Positions 7,595-13,115 of a stretch of DNA of 13,115 nt are shown here, one piece after another. Below the pieces are notes generated by a model that saw only the letters and a list, made by a program, of their open reading frames with translations, was not told the origin of the DNA and ran no database searches. Source of the stretch: an uncultured Ignavibacteriota bacterium (GTDB taxonomy: Bacteria > Bacteroidota > Ignavibacteria > Tepidaquicellales > Tepidaquicellaceae); contig CAIUQV010000242.1 in assembly GCA_903901375.1 (NCBI GenBank), positions 1 to 13,115 on the forward strand, read 5' to 3'. The position numbers were made by a program, and so were the translations under genes. Position 1 is the first letter of the stretch. Each line of letters opens with the position of its first letter.

Positions 7595-7609
7595 AAATCT
7601 TAAGATTTA
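7594..7609. promoter_or_regulatory. Perfect 16-bp palindrome upstream of the porin gene
   Basis: TAAATCTTAAGATTTA reads the same on both strands. It sits between the terminator and the porin ATG (7635), where a promoter for the conduit genes must lie unless they depend on read-through. It has no loop, so a dimeric repressor or activator site is likelier than an RNA hairpin. In DNA this AT-rich such a palindrome can arise by chance, so confidence is low. Confidence 0.35.
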
Positions 7610-7634
7610 TTTTTATAAAAAATTACTTCATATT

Positions 7635-8957
7635 ATGAGGAAATTAATACTAGTTACGTTCGTTTTGTTATTTGCATTTCTGTCAACAGGATTTTCACAA
7701 TCATTAAATTTAAGATTTAATAACACTTTCTATACGTGGAAAAGGCTTGATGAAGTTCCTGCGGCGGGTACAAGTGCAACTTATACGACGCATCTAACGG
7801 GTTATCAGAATTTAGCATTTGATTTTAATTTTGGTAACAAATGGACATTAAGCACATCAGTTCAGACGGATGAGGACGTTGTAAAGAAAAATGGCAGAGG
7901 ATTTTCTTACAGATTTTATGATGCCTATTTAAAAGGCAGTAATTTATTCAACGTACTGGATCTAAAATTAGGCAGACAGTATGTTTCGGGTGGTTCCGGC
8001 AGAGGTACTATAGACGGAGCACACTTTAAATTAAAATTTGGAGAAAGAAAAGAATATCAGATAATTGGTTTTGGCGGATATCTGACACCTCTTGCTTATG
8101 ATTTTGAAGGTTACAATAAAAAGTTAACAGAGAATTTTCTTGCAGGCGGTCAGTTTCTTTACTATGGTGTAAAGGATTTATCAGTTGGATTAAGTTATGC
8201 TAATAAGCAAAGAGCTGTAGATCCATACTGGACAATTCGTCCTGATGAAAATTTCAATCAGAAAGATGTCTTAATAGAAACTGAGTCACGCGCAGATCAA
8301 TACGGCGGTGTTGACCTTACATACAGGTTAATGAAAAAGCATAACCTTTATGGCAGAGCATATTATGACTTTAACAAGAAGAAATTTTACAAAGGTGAAT
8401 TCAACGGCATATTTGCACTTAACGATAAAATAAAGTTCTCTGTAGGATATTTCTACAAAGAGCCTCAGTTAAGTGTAAACACAATTTTCTGGGTATTCAA
8501 TTATCTTAAATACCAGGAAATACAGGGTGGTCTTGATTATTCTACCAAGCTTCTCGGAACAGACGTGAATATTTATGGTCGTTTCGGCGGGGTTATCTAT
8601 GAAAAAGATAATTCACTGAAATTCCAGCTTGGTTTATCGGGAGCATCTTACGGTTTAGGTATAACCAAGTATACCGGTTATGCAGGCGAATCGGAAGGAG
8701 CATTTGCCTATTATAATCATGAAATTCTCAAAACAAAGCTGGCGCTTACATCCAGCATAAATTATTCAAGATATAATCTTGGTAATTACAGCAGTGACAA
8801 AACAGATGTATTCGGTGGTACACTCGGTCTGACTTACAGGCCTGTCAGCCGTTTCTCTGTTGATGCCCAGGGACAGTTTATGACGAATGAGATATATAAA
8901 TTTGACACAAGATTCCTTTTAGGAATAAACTACTGGCTCTTTAGTAATTTTAATTAA
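7635..8957 (+). CDS. Outer-membrane beta-barrel of a porin-cytochrome conduit
   Basis: A 440-residue protein starting at the ATG at 7635. The longer frame from 7581 begins inside the upstream terminator and would put a spurious basic stretch before the signal peptide. The N-terminus (MRKLILVTFVLLFAFLSTGFSQ) is a clear Sec signal peptide. The rest is rich in Gly, Tyr and Phe with alternating polar/apolar segments ending in aromatic residues and short turns, as in many-stranded barrels, with no cysteine pairs or haem motifs. A conserved-looking stretch (KLGRQYVSGGSGRGTIDG) resembles the second-strand region of porin-like barrels. The two genes that follow encode a 14-haem cytochrome and a 7-haem lipoprotein, so the barrel probably forms the sheath through which haems cross the outer membrane, analogous to MtrB, OmbB or ExtA-type proteins. 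I see no sequence resemblance to MtrB; the role rests on fold pattern and context. Confidence 0.82.
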   Translation: MRKLILVTFVLLFAFLSTGFSQSLNLRFNNTFYTWKRLDEVPAAGTSATYTTHLTGYQNLAFDFNFGNKWTLSTSVQTDEDVVKKNGRGFSYRFYDAYLKGSNLFNVLDLKLGRQYVSGGSGRGTIDGAHFKLKFGERKEYQIIGFGGYLTPLAYDFEGYNKKLTENFLAGGQFLYYGVKDLSVGLSYANKQRAVDPYWTIRPDENFNQKDVLIETESRADQYGGVDLTYRLMKKHNLYGRAYYDFNKKKFYKGEFNGIFALNDKIKFSVGYFYKEPQLSVNTIFWVFNYLKYQEIQGGLDYSTKLLGTDVNIYGRFGGVIYEKDNSLKFQLGLSGASYGLGITKYTGYAGESEGAFAYYNHEILKTKLALTSSINYSRYNLGNYSSDKTDVFGGTLGLTYRPVSRFSVDAQGQFMTNEIYKFDTRFLLGINYWLFSNFN

Positions 8958-8977
8958 CAACATAAGCATAATATATT

Positions 8978-10246
8978 ATGAGTTTAAAAAAGTTTTATAT
9001 AGTATTTTTAAGTAGTGCAATATTGTTTGTATCGCTCACTGCTTATGTTTCCAAAAATAAGAGTTTAACTAATATTTTCAGTAATTCTGAAAAAGTTAAT
9101 GTGAGCGCAGTAAGCAATAAAGACATTATAAAGTTTAACCATCAGTTTCACTTATCCAAAGATGTCGGTGCTGCCTGTAAAGATTGTCATAAAGGTGCTC
9201 TTGAATCCTCAAAGGTATCTGATAATCTTAACCCAAAGATGGCAGACTGTTCAGGTTGTCACGACGTAAAGGATCAGAAGAACTGTACACAATGTCACTT
9301 CGGCGGAATCTTTAAATCATTTGCGCCGGTGAACAAGGAAATTATATTTGCACATAAGAAGCATGTCGCTCAGAAGATGGAATGTACACAATGCCATACC
9401 GGGCTTGACAAGGTAAAATATGCTGCAGATGCGGTTAACGGAGGTTTTCCGAATATGGAAAATTGTTATACATGCCATAACGGAACAAAGCAAGTGAACA
9501 ACTGTGAAGCCTGTCATACAAACCTGACAAACCTTAAACCGAAAGATCATTTGAACTCAAATTATTTGAATGAGCACAAACTGATTTATGATGCGGCAAC
9601 GGGTAATAACAACAGTAACTGTATGATGTGCCATTCAAACTTCTTCTGTGAGAACTGTCACCAGCCTGCAAAGTATAAAGGCGAAAACAATAAGGGCAAT
9701 TTCTATGCTCCATATTATTCAAAGGATTTTGCAACAAGGACAGACAGAGCTTCGTTACAAAAGCTTACGACTGTACACGACCTTAATTATCAGTTTACAC
9801 ACGGTTTGGATGCAAGGCAAAAAAGCTTTGAATGTAAAACCTGTCATGACCCTGTGGATTTCTGCGCATCATGTCACCAGAACGGTGGAAACCTTCAAAC
9901 AGGATTAATGCCAAAGAATCATTATCTTGCAAACTTTAAGACTTTTGGTGTTGGTACAGGCGGCGGATTGCATTCAGAATTAGCAAAGCGTGATATGGAA
10001 TCATGTGAATCCTGTCATAGTGTAAACGGTGCAGACCCGACATGCGTCAGGTGTCATTTTGATAATGATGGAATCAAGGGAACGAATCCGAAAACACATG
10101 ATTTTGGATATATGAAAGATGAAAACGGAAACTGGCATAAAACAAAGGGATCAGTGTGTTATACGTGCCACACTGATGCAAATGCAAGACCGGATGGTAT
10201 TTCCGGTACCGGCTTCTGCGGTTATTGTCACGGAAAATTAAAGTAA
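8978..10246 (+). CDS. 14-haem cytochrome c of the outer-membrane conduit
   Basis: A 422-residue protein with an N-terminal hydrophobic signal (about residues 6-23) and no lipobox. There are 14 CXXCH motifs, first Cys at residues 67, 91, 103, 136, 163, 176, 215, 224, 286, 296, 343, 356, 394 and 414. Haems 1-3 and 4-6 form two similar units (residues 53-110 and 124-182), each beginning F-x-H-x2-H and spaced like trihaem cytochrome c7 modules. Haems 7/8, 9/10 and 11/12 come as close pairs. It lies 20 nt after the barrel gene and 6 nt before a surface-type lipoprotein cytochrome, the order expected for a conduit whose cytochrome plugs the barrel (MtrA/OmaB role). Which of the two cytochromes lies inside the barrel and which outside cannot be fixed from sequence. 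Confidence 0.9.
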   Translation: MSLKKFYIVFLSSAILFVSLTAYVSKNKSLTNIFSNSEKVNVSAVSNKDIIKFNHQFHLSKDVGAACKDCHKGALESSKVSDNLNPKMADCSGCHDVKDQKNCTQCHFGGIFKSFAPVNKEIIFAHKKHVAQKMECTQCHTGLDKVKYAADAVNGGFPNMENCYTCHNGTKQVNNCEACHTNLTNLKPKDHLNSNYLNEHKLIYDAATGNNNSNCMMCHSNFFCENCHQPAKYKGENNKGNFYAPYYSKDFATRTDRASLQKLTTVHDLNYQFTHGLDARQKSFECKTCHDPVDFCASCHQNGGNLQTGLMPKNHYLANFKTFGVGTGGGLHSELAKRDMESCESCHSVNGADPTCVRCHFDNDGIKGTNPKTHDFGYMKDENGNWHKTKGSVCYTCHTDANARPDGISGTGFCGYCHGKLK

Positions 10247-10252
10247 ATTATT

Positions 10253-11095
10253 ATGAGTATGAAAAAAATATTTTTAATCTATTCATTGGTTCTTGTAAGT
10301 TTCGGTGTATTCCTTTACGGATGCAGTGAAGTGAAGGATAACCTGACTGTGGTACCCGATGTGCAGACACACGCTGCAGGATGGGGTGACCCGTCATCGC
10401 CTGATTTCCACGGCAAGTCTATGGCAGCTTTAAATTTCAACATAAGAAGCTGTAAGTCCTGTCATGGCGGCGATTATAGCGGCGGTACATCAGGAGTTTC
10501 CTGTTTAAACTGCCATACTAATGGCCCTGAAGCCTGTAACACCTGTCACGGTGATGACAATCATATTTATCCGCCGAAATCATTAAACGGAAATATGCTG
10601 AATACAGAGCAGGGAGTTGGAGCACACGTTAAACATCTGATAACAGATTCTACACAGAGAAATTCAGCTGTAGTAGAGTGTATTGAATGCCATAAACCTG
10701 TTACCTCGTTTGATGATCCGAATCATATTTCAAAGGATAATCAGGCATTTGCAACTATCGTATTCGGAGACCTTGCAAAAACAGTAACAGATGGCGTGAC
10801 GCCAAATCCTGTATGGAGCAGGGAAACACAGACATGCTCGAGTGTTTATTGCCACGGGATGTTTAAAAACGGCAATCAAAGTGCATCACCTGTATTTAAC
10901 AATCCTAGTTCCGGTGCTTGCGGAACCTGTCATGGAAATGCAACGACAGGAAATCCACTACCCGGAGGTACACATCCGACATTCTATCCTAACCTGAATC
11001 AGTGTTATCTTTGCCATGGCGGTGTAATTAACCAGAATGGTACATTTAAAAACAAATCGAGACATATAAACGGAATTGTTGATTTTAGTAAATAA
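10253..11095 (+). CDS. 7-haem outer-membrane lipoprotein cytochrome with CX4CH...CXXCH domain
   Basis: A 280-residue protein. The signal peptide ends in a lipobox (LYGC, Cys24), so the mature protein is lipid-anchored, probably on the outer membrane. Haem motifs start at C67 (CKSCH), C84 (CLNCH), C95 (CNTCH), C143 (CIECH), C195 (CSSVYCH, a CX4CH), C223 (CGTCH) and C251 (CYLCH). The last three, with the context W-x5-TC-x4-CHG, then CGTCHG, THP and CYLCHG-G, match the CxxxxCH...CXXCH domain first named from Geobacter sulfurreducens outer-membrane cytochromes. It is the last gene of the conduit cluster and is followed by a GC-rich terminator. Likely role: the terminal, surface-exposed haem protein that meets the external acceptor or donor. 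A second start 6 nt downstream (ATGAAAAAAATA) is equally plausible and would not alter the mature protein. Confidence 0.9.
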   Translation: MSMKKIFLIYSLVLVSFGVFLYGCSEVKDNLTVVPDVQTHAAGWGDPSSPDFHGKSMAALNFNIRSCKSCHGGDYSGGTSGVSCLNCHTNGPEACNTCHGDDNHIYPPKSLNGNMLNTEQGVGAHVKHLITDSTQRNSAVVECIECHKPVTSFDDPNHISKDNQAFATIVFGDLAKTVTDGVTPNPVWSRETQTCSSVYCHGMFKNGNQSASPVFNNPSSGACGTCHGNATTGNPLPGGTHPTFYPNLNQCYLCHGGVINQNGTFKNKSRHINGIVDFSK

Positions 11096-11119
11096 ACTTA
11101 TTCATCATTTCTAATTTTG

Positions 11120-11151
11120 AACCCCGCTTAACGTAAATTAAGCGGGGTTTT
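11120..11151 (+). terminator. Intrinsic terminator after the conduit cluster
   Basis: A 12-bp perfect stem (AACCCCGCTTAA / TTAAGCGGGGTT) with a 6-nt loop is followed by a short T-run (TTTT then GATAACTT), 25 nt after the lipoprotein stop. The GC-rich core stands out from the AT-rich surroundings. It separates the conduit genes from the ccm operon. Confidence 0.88.
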
Positions 11152-11277
11152 GATAACTTCTTGTAAATACTCAAAATACGCTTTAAACGATAAATTTAAA
11201 GAAAACTTTAAGATTTTATTGTAACTAAAATATGGTTTAAAGTGTTATTATTTACAGAAAATGAAGTATCTTTTAAC

Positions 11278-11285
11278 TATATTTG
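11278..11285 (+). promoter_or_regulatory. Bacteroidota-type -7 promoter box for the ccm operon
   Basis: TATATTTG fits the TAnnTTTG consensus of the Bacteroidota primary sigma factor and lies 33 nt before the ATG of the TPR lipoprotein. The expected TTG-type -33 element is not clear. Its position, downstream of a terminator and just upstream of the first gene of an operon, supports it. The rest of the 222-nt gap holds only AT-rich sequence with several TTTAAAG/CTTTAA repeats (11181-11242). Confidence 0.5.
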
Positions 11286-11317
11286 CATATTAAAAATTTA
11301 ACTAATTTATTATAAAA

Positions 11318-11797
11318 ATGAAAAAATTACTGTTATTGACACTATTTGTAGCTTTATTAGCAGGCTGCTCTAAAATGGAAGAGAAAAAATCAACTACTGA
11401 AAACAAAACTATGCCACCGGTAAAACCCGGAACAGAAAATCCTCACCAGAATATGAATCAGGGTGAAAATGGAGATATGAAGGGAAATCAGACAGATATG
11501 GCAGGCGACGATGCACAGGATAAAAAAGCTGATGAGCTTTCAAAAGCAGCTTATGATTTTGAAAATAATTATTCAAAAGATAACAATTTAAAGAAAGACC
11601 TTATTGCAAAGCATATGACTGCGGGTAATTATCTGATGTTCGATGCAAACCTGAGCCCAAAGAAGAAATATAAACCTGCACTTAAACATTACAGAAGAGT
11701 ACTTGAGTTAGATCCATCTAATGCAGAAGCACAAAGAAATAAGACCCAGATTGAGGAAATATACACAAGTATGGGTAGAGAGATTCCTAAGGACTAA
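11318..11797 (+). CDS. Lipoprotein with C-terminal TPR segment, first gene of the ccm operon
   Basis: A 159-residue protein. The signal peptide has a clean lipobox (LLAGC, Cys17). A low-complexity hydrophilic linker rich in Asn, Asp, Met, Gln and Lys follows (about 18-70), then a helical region. Residues about 98-150 look like one to two tetratricopeptide repeats (KYKPALKHYRRVLELDPSN, then a second helix). It ends 7 nt before ccmC, so it is very probably co-transcribed with the cytochrome-maturation genes. TPR domains bind apocytochrome tails in CcmI/CcmH-type proteins, so an apocytochrome-handling role is an attractive inference, but no CcmH thioredoxin-like CXXC motif is present and the homology is unproven. 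I do not recognise a named family. Confidence 0.75.
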   Translation: MKKLLLLTLFVALLAGCSKMEEKKSTTENKTMPPVKPGTENPHQNMNQGENGDMKGNQTDMAGDDAQDKKADELSKAAYDFENNYSKDNNLKKDLIAKHMTAGNYLMFDANLSPKKKYKPALKHYRRVLELDPSNAEAQRNKTQIEEIYTSMGREIPKD

Positions 11798-11804
11798 CGC
11801 ATAA

Positions 11805-12473
11805 ATGAATAACATTTATAAATTTGCTGTATTAATCTGTATAACAATAGTATTAATCGGAACATTTCTTGTTCCGATTCCTACAATTCCGGGATTATAC
11901 GATAAGGCAAGGATTATATATCTGCACGTGCCACTTTCATGGATTGCAGTATTGTCATTTTTTCTTTCTATGATAAACTCTGTTCAGTATTTACGGAAAA
12001 AGGAACTTGTACACGATATCAGGTCAAATTCAGCAGCAGAAGTAGGTTTTTTATTTACAATTCTTGCAACAGTCACGGGTTCTTTATGGGCAAAGTTTAA
12101 CTGGGGTTCATACTGGAACTGGGATCCGCGCGAGACTTCAATATTTATACTTTTGCTTATTTACGGTGCATATTTTTCGCTTCGTTCGGCAATTGATAAT
12201 TATGAACAAAAAGCAAAACTTGCATCTGTCTACGCAATAATTGCCTTTGTTACGGTACCGTTTTTCATATTCATAATGCCGCGAATAGTGGAATCTCTGC
12301 ATCCTGCGGATACAATAGTAGATTCACGCGGGAAGATAACCATGAACCCTGTGATGTTATCAATATTTTTATTTTCCCTGTTTAGTTTCACTTTATTATT
12401 CTTCTGGATTTTAAACGTGAAAATCAGAATGGAAAAATTAAGGTTTAACAGAATTCAAAAAAACAATATTTAA
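11805..12473 (+). CDS. ccmC: Cytochrome c maturation protein CcmC
   Basis: A 222-residue membrane protein with six predicted helices. It carries the tryptophan-rich WWD signature (WGSYWNWDPRET, residues 99-110) of the haem-handling protein family, flanked by the two histidines expected to ligate haem: H41 (YLHVP) and H165 (SLHPAD). Length and His spacing fit CcmC rather than the much longer CcmF. CcmC loads haem onto CcmE at the outer face of the cytoplasmic membrane, together with CcmD and the CcmAB transporter. ccmD and ccmE follow directly; ccmA and ccmB are not upstream of it in this window. Confidence 0.95.
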   Translation: MNNIYKFAVLICITIVLIGTFLVPIPTIPGLYDKARIIYLHVPLSWIAVLSFFLSMINSVQYLRKKELVHDIRSNSAAEVGFLFTILATVTGSLWAKFNWGSYWNWDPRETSIFILLLIYGAYFSLRSAIDNYEQKAKLASVYAIIAFVTVPFFIFIMPRIVESLHPADTIVDSRGKITMNPVMLSIFLFSLFSFTLLFFWILNVKIRMEKLRFNRIQKNNI

Positions 12474-12476
12474 ATT

Positions 12477-12608
12477 ATGCACGATTTTTTAGAACAGAAT
12501 GCTATGTATATTGTCCTCCTGATTGCATTAATCATCTGGGCAGGATTATTCATATATTTATTTAAAATAGACAGAAACTTAAAGAAACTCGAAGGAGAAG
12601 AAAAATGA
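12477..12608 (+). CDS. ccmD: Cytochrome c maturation protein CcmD, small membrane protein
   Basis: A 43-residue open frame between ccmC (3-nt gap) and ccmE (4-nt ATGA overlap). It begins MHDFLEQNAMYIV, has one membrane helix (about residues 11-30) and a charged tail (KIDRNLKKLEGEEK), the standard plan of CcmD: short, single helix, cytoplasmic basic/acidic end. CcmD helps release haem-loaded CcmE from CcmABC. The sequence is poorly conserved in this family, so the call rests on size, topology and the exact ccmC-D-E position. Confidence 0.88.
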   Translation: MHDFLEQNAMYIVLLIALIIWAGLFIYLFKIDRNLKKLEGEEK

Positions 12609-13006
12609 CAAGCAAAATCAAAATAACAATTGCAGCAGTAATTGTAGTTGTCTTCGTCGTAGTTGGCTTTATGTCCTTTATGGACAACAAGATTGATTAT
12701 GCTTCGTTTGCCGAAGCACAGAAGAAGCTTAAGACGGTAGAGGTTAAGGGCGTCTGGCAGAAGGATAAAGAAACCAAATACGATCCTGAGAAAAGTACGT
12801 TTACTTTTTACATGAAGGATGATGCAAATACCGAAATGAAGGTTATACTCGACGGAGCAAAACCAAATAATTTTGATATTGCAACGATGATAGTTGCAAA
12901 AGGTAAAGTGAAAGATGATGTGTTTTATGCGAAGGAAATACTAACTAAATGTCCTTCAAAGTATGAGGGCAAGGGTGAAGATGTTAAAAAATCTTCAAAT
13001 CTTTAA
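12605..13006 (+). CDS. ccmE: Haem chaperone CcmE, CxxxY variant
   Basis: A 133-residue protein with an N-terminal signal anchor (about residues 5-24), then a small beta domain with the OB-fold pattern of CcmE (VEVKGVW, STFTFYM, MIVAKGKV, FYAKEILTKCPSKYEGKGE). The usual haem-attachment site is a His in an LAKHDE-x-Y motif; here the same place reads LTKCPSKY, with Cys116 and Tyr120. This is the CxxxY form known from some archaea and sulfate reducers, where Cys is thought to take over from His. A Shine-Dalgarno-like GGAGAAG lies just upstream, inside ccmD, and the genes overlap by 4 nt. It receives haem from CcmC and delivers it to CcmF for ligation to the many apocytochromes encoded nearby. Confidence 0.94.
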   Translation: MTSKIKITIAAVIVVVFVVVGFMSFMDNKIDYASFAEAQKKLKTVEVKGVWQKDKETKYDPEKSTFTFYMKDDANTEMKVILDGAKPNNFDIATMIVAKGKVKDDVFYAKEILTKCPSKYEGKGEDVKKSSNL

Positions 13007-13026
13007 ATTAAACTTATAAAAGGTAA

Positions 13027-13115
13027 ATGGTCGGAAAACTCCTAATATACGTTGCATTCGTTGCATCGTTAATTTCTATCACAGGATTTTTCCTTGCCCA
13101 CATGGGTAAGGAAAA
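13027..13115 (+). CDS. ccmF: Start of a membrane protein, probably CcmF, cut by the window edge
   Basis: Open to the right edge from an ATG at 13027, preceded by AAAAGG. The 29 visible residues (MVGKLLIYVAFVASLISITG, then FFLAHMGKE) form a first membrane helix of the kind that opens CcmF, and CcmF is the expected gene after ccmE. It would be the haem lyase that joins haem to apocytochromes. Too little is visible to confirm the WWD domain. Confidence 0.65.
   Translation, partial: MVGKLLIYVAFVASLISITGFFLAHMGKE

Noticed and set aside
7581..7634. Upstream in-frame ATG giving an 18-residue longer porin
   Set aside because: The ATG lies inside the stem of the intrinsic terminator, and the extension would disrupt a clean Sec signal peptide starting at 7635.
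9648..9908. An 86-codon plus-strand open frame inside the 14-haem gene
   Set aside because: It lies fully within a frame carrying 14 well-placed haem motifs, and its translation is featureless.
1..13115. CRISPR arrays, insertion sequences, tRNA or rRNA genes, phage-like genes
   Set aside because: No direct-repeat arrays, transposase frames, terminal inverted repeats or RNA-gene signatures were seen. The repeated short words are haem-motif codons (TGTCAT, TGCCAC).

Overview
The window is a low-GC, entirely plus-strand block devoted to c-type cytochromes. It most resembles the Ignavibacteria / Chlorobi-Bacteroidota branch. The clues are AT-rich gene leaders that mostly lack a Shine-Dalgarno, a TAnnTTTG-type promoter box, a System I (ccm) haem-maturation operon, and porin-plus-multihaem sets of the kind known from Ignavibacterium-like genomes. 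This placement is an inference from style and content; there is no rRNA or marker gene here.

Region 1 (1-1465): the 3' end of a multihaem cytochrome with a C-terminal membrane anchor, followed 2 nt later by a four-helix b-type cytochrome. The pair resembles the inner-membrane CbcBA / split-CbcL quinol oxidoreductases of metal reducers. Region 2 (1543-6816): four closely spaced genes encoding an 18-haem protein with a NapC/NirT head, a 15-haem membrane-anchored protein, a 16-cysteine Tat-type ferredoxin subunit and an NrfD/HybB-type membrane subunit. No molybdopterin catalytic subunit is present, so this looks like a quinol dehydrogenase that exchanges electrons with multihaem wires. Region 3 (6992-7549): a tetrahaem cytochrome of the c554 type, closed by a strong intrinsic terminator; probably a soluble periplasmic shuttle.

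Region 4 (7635-11095): an outer-membrane beta-barrel, a 14-haem cytochrome and a 7-haem lipoprotein with a CX4CH...CXXCH module. Together they look like a porin-cytochrome conduit through the outer membrane, and they end at a GC-rich terminator. Region 5 (11318-13115): a short TPR lipoprotein, then ccmC, ccmD (43 aa), ccmE and the start of ccmF. The CcmE is the CxxxY variant, with Cys replacing the usual haem-binding His.

I count 64 haem c attachment motifs (61 CXXCH, 3 CX4CH) in about 11 kb. The layout gives a near-complete chain: menaquinol pool, inner-membrane quinol dehydrogenases, periplasmic multihaem carriers, outer-membrane conduit, cell surface, with the haem-ligation machinery beside it. 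The direction of flow (electron export to minerals or partners, or uptake) cannot be read from sequence. The most unusual points are the module joining the 18- and 15-haem proteins to an Fe-S/NrfD pair, the internal duplications in the large cytochromes, and the co-occurrence of CX4CH sites with a CxxxY-type CcmE.
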